Assembly: GCA_903909015.1 (NCBI GenBank)
Contig: CAIVUE010000081.1
Coordinates: 1 to 39,389 of the forward strand
DNA length: 39,389 bases
Origin: an uncultured Methylophilaceae bacterium
Lineage (GTDB): Bacteria; Pseudomonadota; Gammaproteobacteria; Burkholderiales; Methylophilaceae
Reading direction: 5' to 3'
Part shown: one piece after another, positions 1 to 6,936 of the stretch
Position numbering within the stretch: the stretch's first letter is position 1
Layout of the letters: the number at the start of each line of letters is the position of its first letter
Notes under the pieces: generated by a model
Database searches by the model: none
What the model was told of the DNA's origin: nothing
What the model saw: the letters and a program-made list of their open reading frames with translations, nothing else
Translations under genes and position numbers: made by a program

Positions 1-43
1 ACGTTAAGTGCAAATTAATACATAGTAAAACTGTAGGAAAACT

Positions 44-120
44 TGTGGATAATTTGTTAACATTTTATACGTTTTACAAAAAGAACGTTAGAATCAAATT
101 TCATCCACAGCTTATCTACA
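44..120. other. oriC: DnaA-box cluster, part of a probable oriC, downstream of dnaA
   Basis: Three 9-mers match the DnaA box TTATCCACA: a perfect one on the minus strand at 44-52 (TGTGGATAA), and two single-mismatch boxes at 101-109 (TCATCCACA) and 112-120 (TTATCTACA). The surrounding DNA is AT-rich. The cluster lies just after the dnaA stop codon, in what would be the dnaA-dnaN gap if the usual order holds beyond the window edge. Clustered boxes beside dnaA with nearby parS sites are typical of a chromosomal origin. The unwinding element and full extent cannot be fixed because the window starts here. Confidence 0.6.
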
Positions 121-148
121 GGATAACTGACTATCAAAACTTCAATTT

Positions 149-1549
149 TTAATCACGAATTACTTGGATTAAAAAAGAGATGTCCCTCGCAATTGAAGAA
201 TCATTTTGACGCAGTTGTTCCATTTCATCGCAAGCATGCATCACGGTTGTGTGATGCCGACTTCCAAAAGCCTCACCAATCTCAGGAAAACTATGATTGG
301 TTAATTCACGCGTTAATGCCATTGCAATTTGCCTAGGCCGAGCAAAATTTCGCGTTCTTTTCTTACTGTACATCTCTGCTACTTTAATTTTGTAATAGTC
401 AGCAACCGTCTTTTGTATATTTTCAATCGTAATTTGACGGCCACGAACAGCAATTAAATCTTTTAATGCTTCTTTAGCTAAATGCACGTCGATTTCATGA
501 CCTGTAAATTTAGACATCGCCAAAATACGATTCAGCGCACCCTCTAGTTCACGCACACTCGATCTAATTTGTTTAGCAATAAAAAAAGCCACCTCTTCAG
601 TTAAAGGGATTTTTGCTTGTTCAGCTTTTTTAAGCAAAATGGCGACCCGCATTTCAAGTTCTGGTGGTTCTACTGCGACCGTTAAGCCCCAACTAAATCG
701 AGTTCTTAATCGCTCTTCCATATCCGCAATCTCTTGAGGGTAGGTATCACACGTAATAATGATCTGTTTTTTGGATTCAATCAGCGTATTGAACGCGTAA
801 AAGAACTCTTCTTGTGTTCTGGTTTTCTTTGCAAAGAATTGAATATCATCGATGAGCAGCATGTCGAGTGAGTGATATAAGCGTTTAAATTCATCGAATG
901 TTTTATGTTCATAAGCTTTAACCACATCAGAAACATAACGCTCGGCATGCAAGTATTTAATTTTTGCTTCTGGACGTAATTCTTTTAAGTGATTACCGAT
1001 CGCTTGAAGTAAATGCGTCTTTCCAAGACCCACCCCGCCATAAATGAACAAAGGATTGTAGGTGGCACCAGGATTTTCTGCGATCTGAAGGGCGGCTGCA
1101 CGTGCCAACTGGTTGGCCTTACCCGTGACTAAATTACTGAAATTAAAAGCAGGATTTAAACCTGAGTGATCAGAAATTTTATGTTTTTTAGCTGCCGCTG
1201 GCTCGCTTTTTTCATTCTCTTTAGTAGTAACAGGCTTTTTAATTTTTTGGGCTGATGGTGATGATCCATCACCGATGAGTGCTGCAATGCTTTTGATGTT
1301 GTCGTCATGTTTACCATCTAGCAACACAACATCAATTGAAATCGGATAGCTTAGTTCTTCTTTGGATAATTCAATGACGCGAGATAAGAATTTATCTTTG
1401 ACCCACTGCTGAACAAAGCGATTCGGCGCAAATAAGGTTAAGGATTGCTCCTCCATCTTATAGTGCAATGGCTTTATCCATGTATTAAATTGCTGCGGGG
1501 ACAGTTCTTTTTCAAAACGTCCCAAGCAGGCGGCCCAAAAATTATTCAT
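149..1549 (-). CDS. dnaA: Chromosomal replication initiator protein DnaA
   Basis: DnaA binds DnaA boxes at oriC, melts the origin and loads DnaB helicase. The 466-aa protein has the full family layout: an N-terminal domain I (about 1-85), a low-complexity Lys/Glu linker (about 95-130), an AAA+ domain with Walker A GGVGLGKT at 171-178 and Walker B LLIDDIQF near 231-238, and a C-terminal DNA-binding domain with the signature around FGSRHHTTVMHACD. The ATG at 1549 gives the expected N-terminus; no strong Shine-Dalgarno is visible. DnaA boxes lie both upstream (1675-1683) and just downstream, so autoregulation by DnaA is likely. The gene is divergent from rpmH, the common arrangement in proteobacteria. 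Confidence 0.98.
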   Translation of the reverse strand: MNNFWAACLGRFEKELSPQQFNTWIKPLHYKMEEQSLTLFAPNRFVQQWVKDKFLSRVIELSKEELSYPISIDVVLLDGKHDDNIKSIAALIGDGSSPSAQKIKKPVTTKENEKSEPAAAKKHKISDHSGLNPAFNFSNLVTGKANQLARAAALQIAENPGATYNPLFIYGGVGLGKTHLLQAIGNHLKELRPEAKIKYLHAERYVSDVVKAYEHKTFDEFKRLYHSLDMLLIDDIQFFAKKTRTQEEFFYAFNTLIESKKQIIITCDTYPQEIADMEERLRTRFSWGLTVAVEPPELEMRVAILLKKAEQAKIPLTEEVAFFIAKQIRSSVRELEGALNRILAMSKFTGHEIDVHLAKEALKDLIAVRGRQITIENIQKTVADYYKIKVAEMYSKKRTRNFARPRQIAMALTRELTNHSFPEIGEAFGSRHHTTVMHACDEMEQLRQNDSSIARDISFLIQVIRD

Positions 1550-1674
1550 TACTAGCTAAAACCTTAGGATTCCAACGGATTCTATTAACTTGTTGATTTA
1601 TTAAATTAATAGAAATTTTGGAGAGAGTTAAATTGCTCTTTTTCTTGAGTTCATTTTAACGTGTTTATCTAAAC

Positions 1675-1683
1675 TTATCCACA
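1675..1683 (+). promoter_or_regulatory. Perfect DnaA box upstream of dnaA
   Basis: The sequence TTATCCACA is an exact consensus DnaA box, 126 bp upstream of the dnaA start in the dnaA-rpmH divergent region (1550-1813). It is well placed for autorepression of dnaA and may be a second half of the origin. The rest of this 264-bp gap is AT-rich and also holds the rpmH promoter. Confidence 0.65.
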
Positions 1684-1737
1684 GTCAAAATTTTTAATTC
1701 ACAACTGTTTTATAAGCTTTTATTTGGTAAATATAGA

Positions 1738-1767
1738 TTGACAGCATGCAGGTTATTGCGGTTTAAT
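1738..1767 (+). promoter_or_regulatory. Sigma70-type promoter of the rpmH operon
   Basis: A perfect -35 hexamer TTGACA (1738-1743) is followed after 18 bp by TTTAAT (1762-1767), a 5/6 match to the -10 consensus. Transcription would start near 1774, giving a leader of about 40 nt before rpmH. It is the only strong plus-strand promoter I see before rpmH and probably drives rpmH through mnmE. Confidence 0.6.
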
Positions 1768-1813
1768 TACGCCCTTTGCATCATTTGCACATAGAAGTAA
1801 TCGGAGAAACATA

Positions 1814-1948
1814 ATGAAACGCACCTATCAACCATCAAAAGTTCGTCGTGCACGTACACATGGTTTTTTAGTTCGCATGAAAACTCGTGGCGGTCGCGCA
1901 GTGATTGCTGCACGTCGTGCTAAGGGCCGTGCTCGCTTAGCTGTATAA
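1814..1948 (+). CDS. rpmH: 50S ribosomal protein L34
   Basis: This 44-codon gene encodes ribosomal protein L34, a small basic protein of the large subunit. The translation starts [18 protein letters not shown] and is rich in Arg and Lys throughout, with the family's core around [11 protein letters not shown]. Its 44 residues are the usual length. A clear Shine-Dalgarno GGAG lies at 1803-1806, seven bases before the ATG. It leads a run with rnpA, yidD, yidC and mnmE, the standard proteobacterial order next to dnaA. Structures just after it (1953-1997 and 2031-2064) may reduce expression of the downstream genes relative to rpmH. Confidence 0.97.
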   Translation: MKRTYQPSKVRRARTHGFLVRMKTRGGRAVIAARRAKGRARLAV

Positions 1949-1952
1949 TTTT

Positions 1953-1997
1953 CTTACCTGTTCGCACGGTATCTACTGTGTTTGAAAAATAGGTAAG
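1953..1997 (+). promoter_or_regulatory. Nested hairpin masking the rnpA ribosome binding site
   Basis: CTTACCT (1953-1959) is the exact reverse complement of AGGTAAG (1991-1997), which contains the rnpA Shine-Dalgarno five bases before the ATG. Inside it, CACGGT (1965-1970) can pair with ACTGTG (1975-1980), including one G-T pair, across a four-base loop. Together they would fold the rpmH-rnpA gap into a two-tier structure that occludes ribosome binding. The pairing is read directly; the regulatory role is inferred. Confidence 0.45.
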
Positions 1998-1998
1998 T

Positions 1999-2343
1999 AT
2001 GAATTTTAAATTCCCAAGTGAATTAAGATTATTAAAAACGGATGATTTTTCATCCGTTTTTAATTTCCGCAAGCGTATTGCGGGTCCCACCTTAGTAATA
2101 CATTATCGAAATAATGCGCAACAGTCCGGTCGCCTTGGTTTGGTGGTGAGTAAAAAGATTGCAAAGTTATCGGTTGATCGTAATTACATGCGAAGAGTCT
2201 TGCGGGAGCTTTTTAGACGCAATAAATTAAATTTCAATAATGTTGATGTGGTGATCAGGCCACAAAAGCCATTTGGCCCAAAAAATTACAATGAAATTGC
2301 GCTAGAGTTTGATATGCTAACGACCAAGCTTAAAAGCAGATAA
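1999..2343 (+). CDS. rnpA: Ribonuclease P protein component
   Basis: RnpA is the basic protein cofactor of the RNase P ribozyme, which removes 5' leaders from tRNA precursors. The 114-aa product has the family signature RNYMRR at residues 61-66 and the N-terminal LLKTDDFSSVF segment typical of RnpA. Length is normal. The start ATG has AGGTAAG just upstream. Codons 11-22 contain a perfect 15-bp inverted repeat (2031-2045 with 2050-2064) that looks like an intrinsic terminator, and the ribosome binding site can pair with sequence after rpmH. Both suggest that rnpA is kept lower than rpmH. yidD follows after 34 bp. Confidence 0.97.
   Translation: MNFKFPSELRLLKTDDFSSVFNFRKRIAGPTLVIHYRNNAQQSGRLGLVVSKKIAKLSVDRNYMRRVLRELFRRNKLNFNNVDVVIRPQKPFGPKNYNEIALEFDMLTTKLKSR
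2031..2064 (+). terminator. Terminator-like inverted repeat inside rnpA
   Basis: The arms ATTAAAAACGGATGA (2031-2045) and TCATCCGTTTTTAAT (2050-2064) are perfect reverse complements separated by TTTT. The 7-bp core CGGATGA/TCATCCG is flanked by A5 and T5, the same layout as the clear intrinsic terminators after atpC and gltD in this window. It starts 32 bases into rnpA, so termination would be partial or conditional. Coding constraint on the KTDDFSS segment could produce part of this symmetry by chance. Confidence 0.5.
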
Positions 2344-2377
2344 GATGCTTTTAATATTTTGAAATACCGAGAAAAAG

Positions 2378-2587
2378 TTGGCTAAAATTTTATTGTTTAT
2401 GATTCGCGGCTATCAGTTACTGCTCAGCCCTTTTTTTGGTCAACAATGTCGATTCAGCCCAACTTGTTCTCATTATGCTTATTTGGCAATTGAAAAGCAT
2501 GGCGCAATTCGCGGCTTTTTCTATGGCGTCCGTAGATTGTTAAAATGCCATCCATGGCATGCCGGCGGCCACGACCCAATTCCTTAA
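2378..2587 (+). CDS. yidD: Membrane protein insertion efficiency factor YidD
   Basis: YidD is a small membrane-associated protein thought to assist YidC-dependent insertion of inner-membrane proteins. The 69-aa product carries the family core: a hydrophobic start, a YQLLLSP segment, CRFSPTCSHYA with its conserved cysteines, and the KCHPWHAGGHDPIP end. The start is a TTG codon at 2378 with a purine-rich GAGAAAAAG ribosome binding region before it. The next in-frame ATG (2399) would remove the conserved N-terminus, so TTG is preferred. It sits between rnpA and yidC, its standard position. Confidence 0.95.
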   Translation: MAKILLFMIRGYQLLLSPFFGQQCRFSPTCSHYAYLAIEKHGAIRGFFYGVRRLLKCHPWHAGGHDPIP

Positions 2588-2618
2588 TTTAATACTTTAA
2601 TGCAAAGACGAAAATAAT

Positions 2619-4274
2619 ATGGACGTTAAAAGACTGATTTTGTTTGTTGTTTTATCATTTTCTATCTTGTTTTTCTGGAATTCATGGCAAGAAAAACGCA
2701 TGCCAGTTGAGCAAGCGGCAACAGCCCAAGCAGATATCCCAGTTAAAACTAATGCTGCTAGGATTGATCAAGAAACACAATTCCATCTTCATACGGATAA
2801 ACGTGTTTTAGTTCAAACAGACATGTTTAAAGCTGAAATTGATACGATGGGCGGCGATCTTCGTAAGCTAGAGCTTACACAGCACCGTGCCGCAGATTCA
2901 GATACCAACAACTTCGTTCTTTTAAATGATCAAGCAGCGCCGTCTGTTTATGTTGTGCAATCAGGGATTGCGATTGGAAGCTTGGCGACGCATAAAGAAA
3001 TATTTACGAGTGCTGCTAGCGACTACCAAATGGCAGCAGATCAAAATGAATTAAAGGTAGCCCTCGAATGGAAAAGTGCAGATGGTGTTAAGCTGACTAA
3101 AACTTATACGTTTGTTCGTGGAAGCTATGAAGTCAAAGTAGATCAGGTTATTACTAACAGCTCAGCTGCAGCGATTGATCCACTGGCTTATTATCAAATT
3201 GTTCATGATAGTGAATCAAATCAAGGCACTAAGATGATGCCAACCTTTACAGGGGGTGCATATTTCTCTGATGCTGATAAATACAAAAAAGTTAAATTCA
3301 CTGAGATGGCAAAAGAGCCACTTTCTAAAATTGCCAAAGATGGTTGGATTGGATTAGTCCAACACTACTTTGTGAGTGCTTGGATTCCTCAAGGTAATAG
3401 TGCGCAAGAGTTTTACACCAAAGACCTTGGTAATAAAATTTACGCCATCGGGACTAAAATCAATTTGGCTTCTATTGCGCCAGGCGCAACAGAAAACATG
3501 AGCGCTAAGCTTTATCTTGGCCCTCAGAAGCATAGCGAGCTGGTTGCTGCTGCACCAGGTCTTGAATACACCGTCGATTATGGTTGGCTCACTTTCATTG
3601 CCTCACCGCTGTTTATGGTGTTGTCAGCGATTCAAAGCGTTGTAGGTAATTGGGGCTTCTCGATTATTCTACTGACCGTATTAATTAAGCTTGTCTTCTA
3701 TCCATTATCAGCTTCAGGCTATCGCAATATGGCGCAAATGCGAGAGTTAGCGCCACGTTTACAACTTCTAAAAGAGAAGTTTGGCGATGATCGTCAAAAA
3801 ATGCAGCAGGCGATGATGGAGATGTATAAGAAAGAAAAAATTAATCCTATGGGTGGTTGCTTGCCGATCCTGGTGCAAATCCCGGTGTTTATTTCGCTCT
3901 ATTGGATGTTGTTAGCCAGTGTTGAGATGCGCCATGCCCCATTTGTGCTTTGGATTCATGACCTTTCAGCACCTGATGCCCTGCTTGGCCACATTTCATT
4001 TCTTGGCGATATGCCAATTGGGCTTCTACCTATCTTGATGGGTCTGTCCATGATCGTGCAAACGAAGCTTAACCCTAAGCCCACTGACCCAGTGCAAGCT
4101 AAGGTGATGATGATTATGCCACTTGCGTTCAGTGTGTTCTTCTTCTTCTTCCCTGCAGGTTTAGTGCTTTATTGGTTGGTGAATAACATCCTTTCAATTG
4201 CACAACAGGCGCGTATTAATCATTTGATTCATGCTGCTGCCCCTGCTAAGAAAAAAGGAAATGCAGTCCGTTAA
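2619..4274 (+). CDS. yidC: Membrane protein insertase YidC
   Basis: YidC inserts and folds inner-membrane proteins, alone or with SecYEG; ATP synthase subunit c is a classic client. The 551-aa protein starts [19 protein letters not shown], an N-terminal membrane anchor, followed by a large periplasmic domain (about 25-340). The conserved C-terminal half (about 345-540) has five hydrophobic segments, including the region around [16 protein letters not shown]. The tail ends in a basic cluster, AKKKGNAVR. Its 3' end overlaps the start of mnmE by 14 bp, suggesting translational coupling. Length and architecture are those of Gram-negative YidC. Confidence 0.98.
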   Translation: MDVKRLILFVVLSFSILFFWNSWQEKRMPVEQAATAQADIPVKTNAARIDQETQFHLHTDKRVLVQTDMFKAEIDTMGGDLRKLELTQHRAADSDTNNFVLLNDQAAPSVYVVQSGIAIGSLATHKEIFTSAASDYQMAADQNELKVALEWKSADGVKLTKTYTFVRGSYEVKVDQVITNSSAAAIDPLAYYQIVHDSESNQGTKMMPTFTGGAYFSDADKYKKVKFTEMAKEPLSKIAKDGWIGLVQHYFVSAWIPQGNSAQEFYTKDLGNKIYAIGTKINLASIAPGATENMSAKLYLGPQKHSELVAAAPGLEYTVDYGWLTFIASPLFMVLSAIQSVVGNWGFSIILLTVLIKLVFYPLSASGYRNMAQMRELAPRLQLLKEKFGDDRQKMQQAMMEMYKKEKINPMGGCLPILVQIPVFISLYWMLLASVEMRHAPFVLWIHDLSAPDALLGHISFLGDMPIGLLPILMGLSMIVQTKLNPKPTDPVQAKVMMIMPLAFSVFFFFFPAGLVLYWLVNNILSIAQQARINHLIHAAAPAKKKGNAVR

Positions 4275-5613
4275 ACACAACTCTGACACCATAGCCGCGA
4301 TTGCAACCGCATCCGGCTCTGGTGGTATTGGGGTAGTTCGTATTTCAGGCCCAGAGGCCGTCAACATCGCAGTCGCTATACTTGGCCACTGCCCAAAACC
4401 CCGCTATGCCGCTTATTTACCTTTTATAGATCAGGATGGTCAAACCATTGATCAGGGGATTGCCATCTATTACGCTGCCCCGAATTCATATACGGGTGAA
4501 GATGTCCTTGAGTTACAAGCTCACGGTGGCCCAGCGCTATTACAAATCTTATTAACACGTTGTTTATCGCTTGGTGCGCGTCAAGCAGCCCCAGGGGAAT
4601 TTACTAGGCGTGCATATCTCAATGAGAAAATGGACTTGGCACAGGCTGAAGCGGTTGCCGATGTCATTAACGCAGCAACTTCTGAAGCTGCAAGAAGTGC
4701 AATGCGTTCTTTGTCCGGCGAGTTCTCAAATTGTATTAATGCCCTCCTCCAGCGATTGATTGAATTAAGAATGTTTGTTGAGGCATGTCTAGATTTTCCT
4801 GAAGAAGAGATTGATTTTATTTCCCAGGGAAACGTGAAGAAAAAAATTCAGGATATCTTGCTCGACCTTCAAAAAATTTATGGCGAGGCTAAGCAAGGAA
4901 ATTTATTACGCGAGGGTTTAACAGTTGTATTAGTTGGTCAGCCGAATGTTGGAAAATCGAGTCTCATTAATCAATTGGCGGCAGATGATGTCGCTATCGT
5001 GACTTCGATTGCTGGAACCACGCGAGACACAATCAAAAGTTCTATTCAAATCAATGGGATACCATTGCATATTGTTGATACGGCCGGCTTGCGTGAGACG
5101 GAAGATGAAATTGAACAGTATGGAATCGCTCGAACATGGCGAGCGCTAGAAAGCGCCAATATCGCATTATTATTGGTAGATGCAGCTCACGGTATTACCG
5201 AAATAGAAAAATCGATTTTAGAGCGATTGGCGAGCGATTTGCCCAAAATCTGGATCCATAACAAAATTGATCTAGCTAAAAAAGCGCCATTTGTTGAAAT
5301 GATCAACCAAGAAACGCATATACACCTATCAGCGAAAACTGGGGATGGTGTGAGTCTTTTGCGGGAAACTTTATTGAAAGTGGTGGGATGGCAATCCACG
5401 AATGAGGGCGTCTTTATGGCAAGAACGCGTCACTTGGAAGCGATTAAACATGTGGAACAGTCGTTGCAAAACGCTTTAAGTGCAATCGATCAATCGGAAC
5501 TTGTCGCTGAAAATCTACGAATGGGGCAAGACACGCTCAGTACAATTACAGGGGAGTTTACGCCAGATGATTTACTTGGCGAGATTTTCAGTAAGTTTTG
5601 TATTGGGAAGTAA
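4261..5613 (+). CDS. mnmE: tRNA uridine-5-carboxymethylaminomethyl(34) GTPase MnmE
   Basis: MnmE, with MnmG, installs the cmnm5 group on the wobble uridine of certain tRNAs. From the ATG at 4261 the protein is 450 aa. It has an N-terminal folate-binding domain, then an inserted GTPase domain: GQPNVGKSS near 226, TTRD near 253, DTAG near 273 and NKID near 334. It ends in the diagnostic FCIGK with the catalytic Cys. An in-frame ATG at 4231 exists but lies inside yidC and adds ten atypical residues. The chosen ATG has AAGGAA directly before it, closer than ideal. Its partner mnmG is at 6937, separated by the cytochrome pair. Confidence 0.96.
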   Translation: MQSVKHNSDTIAAIATASGSGGIGVVRISGPEAVNIAVAILGHCPKPRYAAYLPFIDQDGQTIDQGIAIYYAAPNSYTGEDVLELQAHGGPALLQILLTRCLSLGARQAAPGEFTRRAYLNEKMDLAQAEAVADVINAATSEAARSAMRSLSGEFSNCINALLQRLIELRMFVEACLDFPEEEIDFISQGNVKKKIQDILLDLQKIYGEAKQGNLLREGLTVVLVGQPNVGKSSLINQLAADDVAIVTSIAGTTRDTIKSSIQINGIPLHIVDTAGLRETEDEIEQYGIARTWRALESANIALLLVDAAHGITEIEKSILERLASDLPKIWIHNKIDLAKKAPFVEMINQETHIHLSAKTGDGVSLLRETLLKVVGWQSTNEGVFMARTRHLEAIKHVEQSLQNALSAIDQSELVAENLRMGQDTLSTITGEFTPDDLLGEIFSKFCIGK

Positions 5614-5615
5614 GG

Positions 5616-6251
5616 CTATTTCTTAGAAAATAATCTAAGGACTAGGCGGCATGGAACACCAAATATTGCAAACACGCGATGTGTTTCACGTGAAACCATT
5701 TCATCATCCTTTGGCTCTTCCGCTTCAGCCACATCATGTTTTACACCCGTAATCATGGCATAAATTAAATTATCTTTATGCACGATGCTTTCTGTAATGA
5801 CACCCAATACATGGATGCAAACTAAGCCTAGCCATGTCCAAGCACTGTAAAAATGGATGCTGTGCAATAAGTCCGGCGCATTAAAAAGCCAGCCATCGTT
5901 GAACACCAAGAAGCCACTACCGACGGTCAGAAGGCCCATCGTAAGAAGCAGGTAAATGACAAGAGACCCTGCAGGGTTGTGCCCCACAAACGGCTTTGCA
6001 CGTCCTTGCAAGGCCATCCAGGCGTAGCGGACTGCGCCTTCTAGGTTAGGTGGAAAGCTTTTGAATTTGGCGTATCCAGTACATAGGAAACCCCAACAGA
6101 TCCGACTAATAATGAGTCCGCCGGCAACGTAGCCAGCCTTAGTGTGAGTGATGCGATCCCACTCGGATTCGTGCGTATAAAATGCGACACCAAAGGCGAT
6201 CACTAAAGACCAGTGAAAGATTCTAACGAATGGGTCCCAAACGTATCGCAT
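5616..6251 (-). CDS. Cytochrome b (b561-type) membrane protein, probable partner of the cytochrome c''
   Basis: The 211-aa protein resembles the bacterial di-heme cytochrome b561/b-type family, which passes electrons between quinol and periplasmic acceptors. It starts MRYVWDPFVRIFHWSLV, the family's N-terminal motif with a candidate heme ligand at His13. Further His residues fall in or near predicted membrane helices (27, 36, 130, 133, 147). Four helices fit within about residues 10-170, then a polar, probably cytoplasmic tail (171-211). That tail contains a parS site (residues about 185-190). It lies 19 bp after the cytochrome c'' gene and is presumably cotranscribed from its FNR-type promoter. 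The stop is 2 bp from that of mnmE, so the two genes are convergent. The exact acceptor is unknown. Confidence 0.85.
   Translation of the reverse strand: MRYVWDPFVRIFHWSLVIAFGVAFYTHESEWDRITHTKAGYVAGGLIISRICWGFLCTGYAKFKSFPPNLEGAVRYAWMALQGRAKPFVGHNPAGSLVIYLLLTMGLLTVGSGFLVFNDGWLFNAPDLLHSIHFYSAWTWLGLVCIHVLGVITESIVHKDNLIYAMITGVKHDVAEAEEPKDDEMVSRETHRVFAIFGVPCRLVLRLFSKK
5682..5697. other. parS: parS site within the cytochrome b coding sequence
   Basis: TGTTTCACGTGAAACC matches the chromosomal parS consensus TGTTTCACGTGAAACA at 15 of 16 positions and keeps the whole central palindrome. It encodes part of MVSRETH in the C-terminal tail of the cytochrome b gene. It lies about 4 kb from dnaA and about 4.6 kb from parB. 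ParB is expected to nucleate here. Confidence 0.85.
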
Positions 6252-6270
6252 TTTTACGCGCTTTTTTAAA

Positions 6271-6693
6271 TTACTTAACTGTTAACAAGTAAGCAATGAA
6301 GTTGCCTTTTTCTTGGGCAGTACAATCGCGACCGATGATGTCGTTGCAATGCTTAGTAAAGTTCTTTTCAACAGTGTCAACAGATGTGAAGCGTTTGTCA
6401 TTTGCAGATGGCGCTAGTGGACGGATTGGTTTGCCAGTCACGATATGTTTACCGTTGTCCGCTGGATTTGCAGTGTGGCATGAAGCGCAAGCAACTTGTT
6501 TACCCTTGATCGTGAGTTCACGATTGAAGAAGTTTTTGCCATCTTCATCAGACAAGCCTGTTGAAGCTGGATTAATGTTCTTTGCAATCACTGCATATTT
6601 GTCAGCAAGTTTCTTTGCAGTGTCTACATCAGCGTGTGCGCTGAATGCGGTGATGCTAAGTAATGTTGCTAAGATAAAAGATAATTTTTTCAT
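6271..6693 (-). CDS. Cytochrome c''/SHP-type periplasmic monoheme cytochrome c
   Basis: The 140-aa precursor has a signal peptide (MKKLSFILATLLSITAFSA, likely cleaved after Ala21) and one heme site, CASCH, at 69-73. From memory it closely matches cytochrome c'' of Methylophilus methylotrophus, including FFNR, VACASCHT, NPAD, IVTGK, PLAP and KHCNDI. In that protein the distal His ligand detaches on reduction and is followed by a disulfide; here His115, Cys116 and Cys124 have the same spacing. Related SHP proteins bind O2 or NO, but the role in this organism is not known. AGGAG precedes the ATG. The gene comes first in a pair with the cytochrome b, behind a perfect FNR-type box. Confidence 0.93.
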   Translation of the reverse strand: MKKLSFILATLLSITAFSAHADVDTAKKLADKYAVIAKNINPASTGLSDEDGKNFFNRELTIKGKQVACASCHTANPADNGKHIVTGKPIRPLAPSANDKRFTSVDTVEKNFTKHCNDIIGRDCTAQEKGNFIAYLLTVK

Positions 6694-6756
6694 TTATTTG
6701 TCTCCTGTATCGATTTAATAATAGTACGAGTTGCACGCCTCTAACTGTTAGCAATA

Positions 6757-6799
6757 AGCATACCAAGCTACCAACTAGCATTATATTGATAATAATCAA
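6757..6799 (-). promoter_or_regulatory. FNR/ANR-type promoter of the cytochrome c''-cytochrome b pair
   Basis: TTGATAATAATCAA (6786-6799) is a perfect FNR-family box, TTGAT-N4-ATCAA. On the minus strand TATGCT (6757-6762) can serve as a -10 element. The two centres are 33 bp apart, close to the 32 bp expected for a class II FNR-activated promoter with the box at -41.5. Transcription would then start near 6751, leaving a leader of about 58 nt with AGGAG before the ATG. Induction under low oxygen is inferred; no regulator gene lies in the window. Confidence 0.6.
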
Positions 6800-6848
6800 T
6801 TTATGTTAACGAAATATGTCGCATTGAAGTAATTTGTAATTTTTCCAG

Positions 6849-6864
6849 TGTTTCACGTGAAACA
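6849..6864. other. parS: Perfect parS site between cytochrome c'' and mnmG
   Basis: TGTTTCACGTGAAACA is an exact 16/16 match to the consensus chromosomal parS. It lies between the cytochrome c'' gene and mnmG, about 2.7 kb upstream of parA and about 1.17 kb from the second site at 5682. The ParB encoded at 10318-11166 is the expected binder. The site is about 70 bp upstream of the mnmG start. Confidence 0.95.
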
Positions 6865-6936
6865 TCCGGGTTAAGCATGACGGAGTCGGCAGATTAAAGT
6901 AAGATACAAACCCTCTGGTTATTAAGCATTATTGAC

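Noticed and set aside
6296-6718. 140-codon plus-strand open frame opposite the cytochrome c'' gene
   Set aside because: The opposite strand encodes a clear signal peptide and CASCH heme motif; this frame is its shadow.
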